Positions 1 through 8,933 of a stretch of DNA of 64,000 nt are shown here, piece by piece. The DNA lies in assembly GCA_040079635.1 (NCBI GenBank), contig JBEBJY010000005.1:27612-91611 (forward strand). The letters are read 5' to 3'. The translations under genes were made by a program, and so were the position numbers. How positions within the stretch are numbered: position 1 is the stretch's first letter; every line of letters starts with the position of its first letter. The notes beneath the pieces were generated by a model. It saw only the letters and a list, made by a program, of their open reading frames with translations. It was not told the origin of the DNA and did no database searches. This DNA is from Aalborgiella sp040079635. Lineage in GTDB: Bacteria > Pseudomonadota > Gammaproteobacteria > Burkholderiales > Burkholderiaceae_C.

Positions 1-231
1 CCAACGCAAGGACGCAAACCTTGGGTTTCGGACAAGTTTGACTTACCAACACGTAAAGATATTGATTTCAAACTCGTGGCTGGTGCTGCCATGTTTGGCA
101 CGGGCTGGGGTTTGGCGGGGTATTGCCCAGGACCAGCTATGGCATCGGTTATTTCTGGCGGAGTTGATGCGCTGGTTTTTGTAGCGGCTTTGTTGGTAGG
201 CTTGTTGTTTGCAAAAAAGCTGAAGGTTTAA
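1..231 (+). CDS. C-terminal end of a YeeE/YedE-like (DUF6691) membrane protein, partial
   Basis: The frame is open from the first base and stops at 229-231, giving the last 76 residues of a longer protein. It contains GTGWGLAGYCPGPAMASV, the Gly/Cys/Pro signature of the YeeE/YedE/DUF6691 sulfur-transport-like membrane family, followed by a hydrophobic helix (DALVFVAALLVGLLF) and a basic end (AKKLKV). In that family the Cys-containing loop is thought to handle sulfur compounds. The partner half-protein, if there is one, would lie upstream of the window. The family call rests on one motif plus one membrane helix; the substrate cannot be inferred. Confidence 0.7.
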   Translation, partial: PTQGRKPWVSDKFDLPTRKDIDFKLVAGAAMFGTGWGLAGYCPGPAMASVISGGVDALVFVAALLVGLLFAKKLKV

Positions 232-397
232 AACAGCTAGTTTATTCATCGGTGCAAAAACAAACAGGGTTGTCATGCAAAGTTGATCTTGGTCAAGAAT
301 ATGCTCCATTAGTAGGGAAAAACACCTAGTAATTTTTGCACGTACAGGCGAATAATGGTTAGCTCGCTTACTGTGTAACTTCAACTAGGAGACTATC

Positions 398-1516
398 TTG
401 ACTGATTCAAAAACCCCACGTCGTCGCAGCCTGCTCAAAGGTGCTGCCGTTGCTGCTGGCGCGATGTCAGCTCCCATGATTGCCAAAGCGCAATCTGGCC
501 CGATCAATATGCGCTGGCAGAGCACTTGGCCTTCTAAAGACATCTTTCATGAATATGCGTTGGACTTTGCTAAAAAAGTCAACGACATGACTGGCGGCGA
601 TTTGAAAATTGAAGTGCTGCCGGCTGGTGCGGTTGTACCTGCGTTCGGCTTACTCGAGGCTGTGTCAAAAGGCACGCTAGATGGCGGCCACGGTGTCTTG
701 GGCTATCACTACGGAAAGCAAAACGCCTTGGCACTATGGAACTCTGGACCGGCCTTTGGTATGGATGCAAATATGTTGCTGTCATGGCATAAATACGGCG
801 GCGGTGCTGAATTGTTGTCTAAGCTATATGCTTCGATTGGTATGGGTTCGGTGCAGTCCTTTTTGTATGGCCCGATGGCTACACAGCCCTTGGGTTGGTT
901 CAAAAAGCCAATCACCAAATCTGCAGATTTCAAAGGTTTGAAATTCCGAACCAATGGCTTAGCTATTGATTTGTTCACCGCTATGGGTGCTGCGGTTAAC
1001 GCGCTGCCAGGCGGAGAGATTGTGCCGGCTCTGGATCGCGGTTTGCTTGACGGCGCAGAGTTTAACAATGCATCGTCTGACCGTTTGCTCGGCTTCCCTG
1101 ATGTCTCAAAAGTTTGTATGTTGCAAAGCTATCACCAGAGCGCAGAGACGTTTGAGATTATGTTCAACAAGCCAAAATACGATGCGCTGCCTGCAAAAAT
1201 GAAAGCCATCATCGCTGGCGCAGTTGAGGCATCTTCAGCCGATATGTCTTGGAAGGCGATTGACCGTTACTCGAAAGACTATATTGAGCTACAAGGCAAA
1301 GACAAGGTAAAGTTTTACAAAACACCCGATGCCGTTTTGCAAGATCAATTGAAATTGTGGTCTGAAATTCTTGAAAAGAAATCAGCTGAAAATCCATTGT
1401 TCAAAGAAATCGTAGCGTCACAGCGCGCCTTCGCTCAACGTGCCGTGAAATGGGAACAAGACACGATGATCAACCGTCGTATGGCGGTGAACCACTTCTT
1501 CGGCGGCAAGGCCTAA
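398..1516 (+). CDS. TRAP transporter substrate-binding protein, DctP/TakP family
   Basis: Periplasmic receptor of a tripartite ATP-independent transporter, 372 aa. The N-terminus has a twin-arginine signal (TPRRRSLLKGAAVAAGA) with probable cleavage after AKA. The body has DctP-family blocks such as LPAGAVVPAFGLLEAVSKG and GLKFRTNGLAIDLF; the Arg in the second is the usual carboxylate-binding residue, so the ligand is probably an organic acid. The family resembles TakP-type 2-oxoacid receptors. A GGAG-like site (ctaggagac) precedes the ATG. It leads a dctP-dctQ-dctM cluster and is separated from dctQM by a strong hairpin at 1539-1576, which fits higher expression of the receptor than of the membrane subunits. 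Confidence 0.92.
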   Translation: MTDSKTPRRRSLLKGAAVAAGAMSAPMIAKAQSGPINMRWQSTWPSKDIFHEYALDFAKKVNDMTGGDLKIEVLPAGAVVPAFGLLEAVSKGTLDGGHGVLGYHYGKQNALALWNSGPAFGMDANMLLSWHKYGGGAELLSKLYASIGMGSVQSFLYGPMATQPLGWFKKPITKSADFKGLKFRTNGLAIDLFTAMGAAVNALPGGEIVPALDRGLLDGAEFNNASSDRLLGFPDVSKVCMLQSYHQSAETFEIMFNKPKYDALPAKMKAIIAGAVEASSADMSWKAIDRYSKDYIELQGKDKVKFYKTPDAVLQDQLKLWSEILEKKSAENPLFKEIVASQRAFAQRAVKWEQDTMINRRMAVNHFFGGKA

Positions 1517-1538
1517 GGGTTTCAAGTGACCTTATAAA

Positions 1539-1576
1539 AACAACCGTCTAGGCAAAGCTAGACGGTTGTTTTTTTT
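1539..1576 (+). terminator. Rho-independent-type hairpin between dctP and dctQ
   Basis: A perfect 13-bp stem (AACAACCGTCTAG paired with CTAGACGGTTGTT, six-base loop) is followed by a run of T. It sits directly after the receptor gene. It probably limits read-through into dctQM and stabilises the dctP message. Confidence 0.9.
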
Positions 1577-1629
1577 GTCTTTCAATTCTTGAAAAATAAT
1601 TTTTATTATTTTAAAAACTCTTTATATTT

Positions 1630-2253
1630 ATGCAAAACTTTTTTCTTTTTGTTGACAAGGTCAGCACCAAGCTAGGACACTACTTTTCTTGGTTGGTGTT
1701 GGCGATGACGCTACTCATCACCTATGAGGTGTTTTCGCGATATGTTTTGGACAAGCCTCATTCATGGGCTTTTGACATCATGATCATGATGTACGGTTCT
1801 ATGTTCATGATGGCTGGGGCCTACACTTTGTCAAAAAATGGCCATGTTCGTGGCGATGTGCTGTATGGTTTTTTTCCACCACGCTTGCAAGCGGGTCTGG
1901 ATTTGGTCTTGTACATTTTGTTTTTCTTTCCAGGCGTGATTGCGCTGGCATATGCGGGCTATTTCTATGCCGGCGAGTCTTGGGCAATCAAAGAAATATC
2001 AAACATCACATCTGATGGCCCACCTATTTACCCTTTTAAAACCATCATTCCCATTGCTGGCGGCATGCTATTGATTCAAGGGGTGGTTGAGCTGCTGCGC
2101 TGCATTGTCTGTTTGAAAGATGGCGCTTGGCCAAAACGCGCTGACGACGTCGAAGAGGTTGACGTGGACAAGCTCAAAGACATGGTTCATGTGAAAGATG
2201 AAGATATCGCAAAACTTGGCGAACTCCTCACGTCGAAATCTACAACCAAATAA
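1630..2253 (+). CDS. TRAP transporter small permease subunit (DctQ family)
   Basis: Small integral membrane subunit of the TRAP transporter, 207 aa, slightly longer than the usual 160-180 aa. Four hydrophobic helices are visible: about residues 16-36 (FSWLVLAMTLLITYEVFSRY), 50-68, 90-112 and 135-158. The motif YEVFSRYVLDKPHSWAFD is typical of the DctQ first helix and loop. The C-terminal 45 residues are acidic and hydrophilic and probably cytoplasmic. It lies between the receptor and dctM, whose start is 12 bp downstream, so the two membrane subunits are surely co-translated. Confidence 0.92.
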   Translation: MQNFFLFVDKVSTKLGHYFSWLVLAMTLLITYEVFSRYVLDKPHSWAFDIMIMMYGSMFMMAGAYTLSKNGHVRGDVLYGFFPPRLQAGLDLVLYILFFFPGVIALAYAGYFYAGESWAIKEISNITSDGPPIYPFKTIIPIAGGMLLIQGVVELLRCIVCLKDGAWPKRADDVEEVDVDKLKDMVHVKDEDIAKLGELLTSKSTTK

Positions 2254-2265
2254 GGGAAATTTACT

Positions 2266-4212
2266 GTGAAAAAAGAAATTTGGTTTGGCCTGTCCATTTT
2301 GGTGGCCGTCGTTATTAGTGTTTTTGTGTTGATGCCTGCACCTTCGCAAATGACCAACGGTCATTTGGGCCTCTTGATGCTGGGCTTGATCGTTGTTGCC
2401 ATCATGCTTGGTTTCCCTACAGCTTTCACACTCATGGGTATGGGCATGATGTTTGCGTGGTTGGCTTTCCGAAGTCGTAATCCTGATTTAGCCGTGCAAC
2501 AAACACTGGATTTAATGGTGCAACGCGCTTATTCAGTCATGTCGAATGATGTGTTGATTTCGATTCCGTTGTTCGTGTTCATGGGTTACTTGGTCGAGCG
2601 TGCCAATTTGATTGAGAAACTCTTCAAAAGCTTGCATCTTGCTATGGCACGCGTACCGGGCTCGTTGGCTGTGGCCACCGTTATTACCTGCGCTATTTTT
2701 GCCACTGCAACAGGCATTGTTGGTGCTGTGGTCACGTTGATGGGCTTGCTTGCTTTCCCGGCGATGTTGAAAGCTGGCTACAACACCAAGCTGGCTGCCG
2801 GTGCAATTACTGCAGGTGGCTGCTTGGGCATCTTGATTCCCCCTTCAGTACTGTTGATTGTTTATGGTGCCACTGCTGGCGTTTCAGTCGTCAAGCTTTA
2901 TGCTGGCGCTTTCTTCCCTGGCATCATGCTCGCCACTTTGTACGTTGGATACATCATTATCATTGCCAAAATCAAGCCGCAATGGGCACCACCTTTGTCA
3001 GAAGAAGACCGCAAAGTAACACTACCAGTACATAACGAGGCTGTATCGAAGACGTTTGGCAAAAATGTTGTGCGTGGTTTATTCACCGGTTTGAAAGGCA
3101 AAGACATGCCCGATGCGCCAAAGGGCATCTTGGTTAAAGAGTTGTTGATTGCTTTGCTTCCCGCGATTGCATTCACCGTTGCGATGGGGCTAACTTATCG
3201 CGCAGTCACCGCTCCTGTAGCCGCAGTTTCAACTGATGTTGTTCAAATGGGTGGTGGATTTTCGAACGATGATGTAAAACAAGAAACAGGTGGATTGCAA
3301 GAGCCACCATCGGATGGTGGCTTAAAAGAACCTCCAGTAGAAGCATTGGGGGATGCTGCAAAAGTAGCGCCACCTGCAGATACAAAACCTGTTGTTGCGG
3401 CACTGCCAGCAGCTACCGCAAAGGCAGCGCCCACGGCAGAAGTCACTGGTGAACGCGTAGCCGCCCCAACCAGTTATTGGATCGTACTAGGTCTAGGCGC
3501 TGCAGCATTGGCGGCTTTTTATGCTATTTTCAGCTTTGCCCGATTAGAAATTTTTAAAATGCTGCTGGGTTCTTTCTTCCCTTTGGCTATGTTGATTATT
3601 GCCGTACTGGGAACGATTGTGTTTGGCTTGGCCACGCCGACCGAAGCTGCCGCCATGGGGTCAATGGGGGGCTTGATATTAGCGGCTGCGTATCGTCGAC
3701 TCAATGTACAAGTGGTTCGCGAATCAGTCTATCTGACCGCCAAAACAAGCGCGATGGTGTGCTGGTTGTTTGTGGGCTCCAGCATTTTCTCGGCTGCATT
3801 TGCTTTGCTGGGCGGACAAGAACTCATCAATACTTGGGTGTTGTCGATGGATTTAACGCCGGTGCAGTTCATGTTGCTGGCACAAGCCATCATTTTCTTA
3901 CTAGGCTGGCCATTAGAGTGGACTGAAATCATTGTGATTTTCATGCCCATCTTTATTCCTTTGCTGCCGCACTTTGGTATCGACCCGCTGTTTTTTGGCT
4001 TACTGGTCGCTTTGAATTTGCAAACAGCCTTCCTCTCACCACCAGTTGCAATGGCTGCTTTCTACCTGAAAGGCGTTTCACCACCGCACGTGACGTTGAA
4101 CCAAATTTTCTTGGGCATGCTGCCGTTCATGGCGATTCAAGTGTTTGCGCTGGCTTTGCTGTACATTTTCCCAGCTATTGGCATGTGGTTGCCTAGTGTA
4201 TTGTACAAGTAA
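2266..4212 (+). CDS. TRAP transporter large permease subunit (DctM family) with a Pro/Ala-rich insertion
   Basis: The translocation subunit of the TRAP system. The start is GTG at 2266, behind AAGGGAAA. At 648 aa it is much longer than a standard DctM (about 425 aa). The two family halves are clear: N-terminal helices with GFPTAFTLMGMGM and TATGIVGAVVTLMG, and C-terminal helices with GLATPTEAAAMG and SPPVAMAAFYLKG. Between them, residues about 240-435 hold a hydrophilic stretch, a membrane helix, then a linker rich in Pro, Ala, Val and Gly (about 325-400) and another helix. Long DctM proteins of this kind occur in Burkholderiales. The linker also contains a perfect 21-bp DNA palindrome at 3302-3322. 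Confidence 0.93.
   Translation: MKKEIWFGLSILVAVVISVFVLMPAPSQMTNGHLGLLMLGLIVVAIMLGFPTAFTLMGMGMMFAWLAFRSRNPDLAVQQTLDLMVQRAYSVMSNDVLISIPLFVFMGYLVERANLIEKLFKSLHLAMARVPGSLAVATVITCAIFATATGIVGAVVTLMGLLAFPAMLKAGYNTKLAAGAITAGGCLGILIPPSVLLIVYGATAGVSVVKLYAGAFFPGIMLATLYVGYIIIIAKIKPQWAPPLSEEDRKVTLPVHNEAVSKTFGKNVVRGLFTGLKGKDMPDAPKGILVKELLIALLPAIAFTVAMGLTYRAVTAPVAAVSTDVVQMGGGFSNDDVKQETGGLQEPPSDGGLKEPPVEALGDAAKVAPPADTKPVVAALPAATAKAAPTAEVTGERVAAPTSYWIVLGLGAAALAAFYAIFSFARLEIFKMLLGSFFPLAMLIIAVLGTIVFGLATPTEAAAMGSMGGLILAAAYRRLNVQVVRESVYLTAKTSAMVCWLFVGSSIFSAAFALLGGQELINTWVLSMDLTPVQFMLLAQAIIFLLGWPLEWTEIIVIFMPIFIPLLPHFGIDPLFFGLLVALNLQTAFLSPPVAMAAFYLKGVSPPHVTLNQIFLGMLPFMAIQVFALALLYIFPAIGMWLPSVLYK
3302..3322. repeat. 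Perfect 21-bp palindrome inside the dctM linker
   Basis: AGCCACCATC, one G, then GATGGTGGCT. It encodes EPPSDGGL within a low-complexity linker, next to a second EPP unit. It could form a hairpin in mRNA or single-stranded DNA. No function is assigned. Confidence 0.6.
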
Positions 4213-4225
4213 CATGCTGCTCTAG

Positions 4226-4258
4226 GTAAAAAAAGGACGTTTCGGCGTCCTTTTTTAC
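4226..4258 (+). terminator. Terminator after the TRAP operon
   Basis: GTAAAAAAAGGACG pairs with CGTCCTTTTTTAC around a short TTTCGG loop and ends in a T run, 13 bases after the dctM stop. Because the stem is A/T flanked on both sides it could work in both directions. Confidence 0.9.
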
Positions 4259-4280
4259 TTTTCTTGCCTGATACCATACA

Positions 4281-4304
4281 ATTGACGTTTACGTAAACGT
4301 CAAT
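4281..4304. promoter_or_regulatory. Perfect 24-bp palindromic operator upstream of icmF
   Basis: The half-site ATTGACGTTTAC is followed immediately by its exact reverse complement GTAAACGTCAAT. It ends 24 bp before the icmF ATG. The inverted ACGT-containing half-sites resemble sites described for LiuR (MerR-type) or related TetR-type regulators of branched-chain amino-acid and acyl-CoA catabolism. That matches IcmF's substrate, but the regulator is not in the window and the assignment is inference. Confidence 0.7.
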
Positions 4305-4328
4305 CAAATATCGACTTGGAGACTCCGC

Positions 4329-7300
4329 ATGACCGACCTGTCCGCAGATTACAAAGCTCTAGCTAACTACCGCCCCACCAACAAAGTGCGCTTCGTGACA
4401 GCCGCCAGTTTGTTTGACGGGCACGACGCTGCAATCAACATCATGCGCCGCATCATTATGGGCATGGGTGCGGAGGTGATTCACCTTGGCCACAACCGCA
4501 GCGTCGAAGAAGTCGTCACAGCAGCCCTGCAGGAAGACGCGCAGGGCATCGCCATCAGCTCTTACCAGGGCGGTCACGTTGAGTACTTCAAGTACATGAT
4601 CGACCTGCTCAAAGCTCGGGGCGGCGCACATATTCAGGTCTTTGGCGGCGGCGGCGGGGTGATTGTTCCGCCGGAAATCCGTGAGCTGCATGCTTACGGC
4701 GTTTCCCGTATTTTCAGCCCCGAAGATGGCCAGCGCATGGGCCTGCAGGGCATGATTGGCGAGATGGTGATGCGCTGTGACAAAGACCTAACAAGTTATG
4801 CGCCCGCCAAGTTAGACGCTATCGAAGGCCACACCGATGCCAGCTGGCGCGCGTTGAGCCAGCTCATCACCGCGCTTGAAAATAGCAAAGAAAATATGAC
4901 TCTAGCCGGCGAATTGATTGCCAAAGCTGCTACCAAAAAGGTAGCTGTTTTGGGCATCACCGGCACCGGTGGTGCAGGTAAATCCAGCTTGACGGACGAG
5001 CTGATCCGCCGCTTCCGACTCGATTTGAACGACAGCCTGCGTATCGCCGTCATCAGCATCGACCCGTCACGGCGTAAAACTGGCGGAGCACTGCTGGGTG
5101 ATCGGATTCGCATGAATGCCATCTCGCCATGGAACACCACCGCCAAATCTGGAACCGACTCTGGCCAACGCGTCTTCATGCGATCACTCGCCACCCGCGA
5201 ATTTGGCTCCGAAATCAGCCCTGCCCTGCCCGGCGTGATCGCGGCCTGCAAATGCGCTGGCTTTGACCTGGTGATTGTGGAAACCTCTGGCATTGGCCAA
5301 GGCGACGCCGCGATCGTTCCGCATGTCGATGTGCCCATGTACGTGATGACGCCCGAGTTCGGTGCCGCCAGCCAGTTGGAAAAAATCGACATGTTGGATT
5401 TTGCCGAGTTTGTCGCTATCAACAAATTTGACCGCAAGGGTTCGCTCGACGCGCTGCGCGACGTATCAAAACAAGTACAGCGCAACAAGGAAGCTTGGAC
5501 CACGCCTGCCGACCAGATGCCGGTGTTCGGCACGATGGCAGCGCGGTTCAACGACGACGGGGTAACTGCCTTGTACCAAGCGCTTAAAACCCGCTTGGTT
5601 GAATTGGGTTTGAAATTACCCAAAATCGCCAGTCAATTACCCACCGTTAGCGTGCGCTACAGCACCAACCAGACGCCGGTTGTCCCCGCCGCCCGCACCC
5701 GCTATTTGGCGGAAATCAGCGACACCGTGCGCGGCTACAAAAAGCGCGCCCGCGACCAGTCACAGCTGGCACGAGAAGTACAGCAGCTCAAAGCTGCTGC
5801 CGCCATGCTCAAAATCGACAAACCTGACCGTGCGCCGGCTTCTGAGGCCGCACTCGACTTAGCTGGCAAGCGCAAAGCACGTATGGACGCCGATGCCCGC
5901 CACTTGATCGCCCAATGGCCAGACATGCAAAAAGCCTACGCGGGTGACGAATACGTCGTCAAAATCCGCGACAAAGAGATCCGTACGGCGCTGACCAGCA
6001 AGTCGCTGAGCGGCACCACCATCCGCAAAGTGGCTTTGCCACAATACGAAGACCACGGCGAAATCCTCAAATGGCTGATGCTGGACAACGTGCCGGGCAG
6101 CTACCCCTACACCGCCGGCACCTTTGCCTTCAAGCGCGAGGGCGAGGACCCGACCCGCATGTTCGCCGGTGAAGGCGACGCGTTCCGCACCAACACCCGC
6201 TTCAAGCTGCTCAGCTCGGGCATGGCGGCCAAACGTCTGTCCACCGCCTTTGACTCAGTGACGCTGTACGGCAACGACCCCGACCTGCGGCCCGACATCT
6301 ACGGCAAAGTCGGCAACAGCGGTGTCTCCATCGCCACGCTGGACGACATGAAGGTGTTGTACGACGGTTTTGACCTGTGCAGCCCATCCACCTCCGTGTC
6401 GATGACCATCAACGGCCCGGCACCCAGCATCCTGGCGATGTTCATGAACACCGCGATTGACCAGAACATCGCCAAGTTCAAAACCGACAATGGCCGCGAG
6501 CCGACCGAGACCGAGACCGCCAAGATCAAGGAATGGGTGCAGGAAAACGTGCGCGGCACGGTGCAGGCTGACATCCTGAAAGAGGATCAGGGGCAGAACA
6601 CCTGTATCTTCAGCACCGAGTTCAGCCTGAAAGTCATGGGCGACATCGCCGAGTACTTTGTGCACAACCGGGTCCGCAACTTCTACAGCGTCTCCATTTC
6701 TGGCTACCACATCGCCGAAGCGGGTGCGAATCCGATCAGCCAGTTGGCCTTCACGCTGTCCAACGGCTTTACGTTTGTCGAGGCCTATCTGGCGCGCGGC
6801 ATGCACATCGACGACTTTGCGCCCAACCTGAGCTTCTTCTTCAGCAACGGCATGGACCCCGAATACACCGTGATGGGCCGCGTGGCGCGCCGCATCTGGG
6901 CGGTGGCGATGAAGGAGAAATACGGCGCTAATGAGCGCAGCCAGAAGCTGAAATACCACATCCAGACCAGTGGCCGCAGCCTTCACGCGCAGGAGATCCA
7001 GTTCAACGACATCCGCACCACGCTGCAGGCGCTGATTGCCATTTACGACAACTGCAACAGCCTGCACACCAACGCCTTTGACGAAGCCATCACCACCCCG
7101 ACCGAAGACTCGGTGCGCCGCGCCATGGCGATCCAGCTCATCATCAACCGTGAATGGGGTCTGGCCAAGAACGAAAACCCATCACAGGGCGCGTTCATCA
7201 TCGAAGAACTCACCGAACTGCTGGAAGAAGCCGTACTGCTGGAGTTTGAACGCATCGCCGAACGAGGCGGCGTGCTAGGGGCGATGGAAACCGGCTACCA

Positions 7301-7652
7301 GCGTGGCCGGATTCAGGACGAATCCATGCATTACGAAATGCTGAAACACACCGGCGAGCTGCCCATCATCGGCGTCAACACCTTCAGAAACCCCAAGGGC
7401 GATGTGGTGCAGGACAAGCTGGAGCTGGCGCGCTCGACGGATGAGGAAAAGCAAAACCAGCTCAAACGGCTGGAGGCCTTCCACACCGAACATGCGGCCG
7501 CATCCCCCGCGATGCTGAAACGCCTGCAGCAGGCGGTGATCGCCAACGCCAATGTGTTTGAGGTGCTGATGGATGCTGTGCGGGTCTGCTCGCTGGGGCA
7601 GATCACCAATGCGCTGTTTGAGGTGGGTGGGCAGTATCGACGGAATATGTGA
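4329..7652 (+). CDS. icmF: Fused isobutyryl-CoA mutase IcmF
   Basis: Adenosylcobalamin-dependent mutase that interconverts isobutyryl-CoA and n-butyryl-CoA, fused to its own G-protein chaperone; 1107 aa, close to the family length. Order of domains: B12-binding domain (about 1-150, with LFDGHDAAINIMRRI, SSYQGGHVEYF and FGGGGGV), MeaI-type GTPase (P-loop GITGTGGAGKSS near residue 210, VISIDPSRRKTGGALLGDRIRM, ETSGIGQGD, NKFDRKG), then the substrate-binding mutase barrel (about 560-1107, with GTVQADILKEDQGQNTCIFS). Compared with the Cupriavidus protein as I remember it, the GTPase has about 12 extra residues (PWNTTAKSGTDSGQR, about 266-281) before VFMRSLATR. Gene and product stand alone between two terminators, behind a palindromic operator. 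RBS TTGGAGA. Confidence 0.96.
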   Translation: MTDLSADYKALANYRPTNKVRFVTAASLFDGHDAAINIMRRIIMGMGAEVIHLGHNRSVEEVVTAALQEDAQGIAISSYQGGHVEYFKYMIDLLKARGGAHIQVFGGGGGVIVPPEIRELHAYGVSRIFSPEDGQRMGLQGMIGEMVMRCDKDLTSYAPAKLDAIEGHTDASWRALSQLITALENSKENMTLAGELIAKAATKKVAVLGITGTGGAGKSSLTDELIRRFRLDLNDSLRIAVISIDPSRRKTGGALLGDRIRMNAISPWNTTAKSGTDSGQRVFMRSLATREFGSEISPALPGVIAACKCAGFDLVIVETSGIGQGDAAIVPHVDVPMYVMTPEFGAASQLEKIDMLDFAEFVAINKFDRKGSLDALRDVSKQVQRNKEAWTTPADQMPVFGTMAARFNDDGVTALYQALKTRLVELGLKLPKIASQLPTVSVRYSTNQTPVVPAARTRYLAEISDTVRGYKKRARDQSQLAREVQQLKAAAAMLKIDKPDRAPASEAALDLAGKRKARMDADARHLIAQWPDMQKAYAGDEYVVKIRDKEIRTALTSKSLSGTTIRKVALPQYEDHGEILKWLMLDNVPGSYPYTAGTFAFKREGEDPTRMFAGEGDAFRTNTRFKLLSSGMAAKRLSTAFDSVTLYGNDPDLRPDIYGKVGNSGVSIATLDDMKVLYDGFDLCSPSTSVSMTINGPAPSILAMFMNTAIDQNIAKFKTDNGREPTETETAKIKEWVQENVRGTVQADILKEDQGQNTCIFSTEFSLKVMGDIAEYFVHNRVRNFYSVSISGYHIAEAGANPISQLAFTLSNGFTFVEAYLARGMHIDDFAPNLSFFFSNGMDPEYTVMGRVARRIWAVAMKEKYGANERSQKLKYHIQTSGRSLHAQEIQFNDIRTTLQALIAIYDNCNSLHTNAFDEAITTPTEDSVRRAMAIQLIINREWGLAKNENPSQGAFIIEELTELLEEAVLLEFERIAERGGVLGAMETGYQRGRIQDESMHYEMLKHTGELPIIGVNTFRNPKGDVVQDKLELARSTDEEKQNQLKRLEAFHTEHAAASPAMLKRLQQAVIANANVFEVLMDAVRVCSLGQITNALFEVGGQYRRNM

Positions 7653-7667
7653 ATTTAATTTCGACAT

Positions 7668-7707
7668 AAAAAAAGCGCTCTATACGTCAGGTATAGAGCG
7701 CTTTTTT
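7668..7707. terminator. Strong bidirectional terminator after icmF
   Basis: AAAAAGCGCTCTATAC pairs with GTATAGAGCGCTTTTTT around a GTCAG loop, with A and T runs on opposite flanks. It serves icmF on the plus strand and the small minus-strand gene at 7740-7904. Confidence 0.93.
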
Positions 7708-7739
7708 GTTTAGCCAGCTTACGCGGCTAAAAATCGAAC

Positions 7740-7904
7740 TTAACCTTGGTGCGGACGCTTGCCTGGGTTTTTCTTGCTGTTGGTGTGCGCGCCGCGCTCT
7801 AAGCTGATCTTTTGACCTTTGCCCGTTGTGTAGCACACGCCTTTAGGTGCAACTGGACGTGGGGTGGCTTTGCGGTCTGCTTCGGTTCTGATTACTTTTG
7901 CCAT
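7740..7904 (-). CDS. Small basic hypothetical protein, 54 aa
   Basis: A short minus-strand gene. The protein begins MAKVIRTEADRKATPRP, has one Cys in KGVCYTTGKGQKI and ends in a Lys/Arg/His-rich tail (NSKKNPGKRPHQG). There is no membrane segment and no signal. A good ribosome-binding site (GGAGCTCC) lies about 6 bases before the ATG, and the shared terminator at 7668-7707 lies just past the stop, so it looks like a real gene. I do not recognise the family. The basic, Gly/Lys-rich composition would suit a nucleic-acid or ribosome-associated peptide, but that is only a guess. Confidence 0.7.
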   Translation of the reverse strand: MAKVIRTEADRKATPRPVAPKGVCYTTGKGQKISLERGAHTNSKKNPGKRPHQG

Positions 7905-8091
7905 GAGGAGCTCCAATGAAATGTGGTGGGTAGGTAGAAGTTAACCTCGTATTATCTCAGCTTTTGGCTCTATTTTCACAGACTTCTTTTTAGGGCTTTT
8001 TTAGCACCTTGGCGACGCGGCTTTATGGCACTTGTCGTTATGCTCAGTTTTTGCTTCAATTTCTCCTGACTTTCGTTTAAAAGGGCACAAC

Positions 8092-8886
8092 ATGAGCACT
8101 GGCATGACCGATCTTTTCACCCTCAAAGGGCGCACCGCGTTAATTACAGGCGGCTCGCGCGGCATTGGCCGCATGATTGCCAAAGGCTTTTTGGCACAAG
8201 GGGCAACCGTTTATATCTCTGCCCGCAAAGCACAAGCTTGCATAGATACGGCTCAAGAATTGTCTCAATTCGGCACTTGCATCGCCATTCCGGGCGATGT
8301 GTCCACCGTGGCAGGCGCACAGGCTTTGGCTGACGCTTACTTAACACTAGAACCGCAGCTCGATATTTTGGTCAACAACGCAGGGGCTGCTTGGGGTGCA
8401 GATTACGACACCTTCCCTGAGTCAGGCTGGGACAAAGTGGTGGACTTGAACATGAAAGCACCCTTCTTTTTGACGCAAATATTGACGCCCGCCCTGCGTA
8501 AAGCCGCCAAAACACAGGTGGCCAAGGTCATCAACATTGCCTCGATTGACGGCGTTTCTATCAATGCGCAAGAAACTTACTCGTACGCGGCCAGCAAAGC
8601 CGGCTTGATTCACCTGACCAAGCGCATGGCGCTGCGGTTGGCACGTGACAACATTGCTGTTTCCGCCATTGCACCGGGCGCTTTTGCCTCAGAAATGAAC
8701 AAAGTTGCTCGCGACCATGCTGACATGGTGTCCAAACGTGTGCCAGCTGGACGCGTCGGCGTTGACGAAGACATGGCAGGTGCGGCGATTTACCTGGCCT
8801 CCCGCGCGGGTGATTACGTGGTGGGTGCGACGCTGGTGGTGGATGGCGGTGTGTCGTTCACGCGGCAGAGTGACGATGTGCTGTAA
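8092..8886 (+). CDS. SDR family NAD(P)-dependent oxidoreductase, RhlG-like
   Basis: Classical short-chain dehydrogenase, 264 aa. The Rossmann motif TGGSRGIG is near residue 20, LVNNAGAAWG near 98, the catalytic Tyr-Lys in YSYAASKAG near 165, and the C-terminus has VVGATLVVDGG. The pattern, including NNAGAAWG and the GW-D/E-KV region, is close to Pseudomonas RhlG-type 3-oxoacyl reductases as I remember them, but the physiological substrate is unknown. I start at 8092 (MSTGMTDLF), where an AAGGG site precedes the ATG; an in-frame ATG 60 bp upstream would add a sequence with no family counterpart. It stands alone; pobR is the convergent neighbour. Confidence 0.88.
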   Translation: MSTGMTDLFTLKGRTALITGGSRGIGRMIAKGFLAQGATVYISARKAQACIDTAQELSQFGTCIAIPGDVSTVAGAQALADAYLTLEPQLDILVNNAGAAWGADYDTFPESGWDKVVDLNMKAPFFLTQILTPALRKAAKTQVAKVINIASIDGVSINAQETYSYAASKAGLIHLTKRMALRLARDNIAVSAIAPGAFASEMNKVARDHADMVSKRVPAGRVGVDEDMAGAAIYLASRAGDYVVGATLVVDGGVSFTRQSDDVL

Positions 8887-8933
8887 GTTAATCGCCTAAA
8901 TTGACTGCTAAATTTGCGGCCTAAATTGACGCC

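Noticed and set aside
4890..4936. Similarity to the dispersed repeat in icmF (TCTAGCCGGCGAATTGATTG and on)
   Set aside because: The protein has the same length here as the Cupriavidus IcmF as I remember it, so nothing was inserted; the likeness is probably chance.
6255..7067. Long open frame opposite icmF (270 aa)
   Set aside because: Same reasons: antisense shadow of a conserved coding region.
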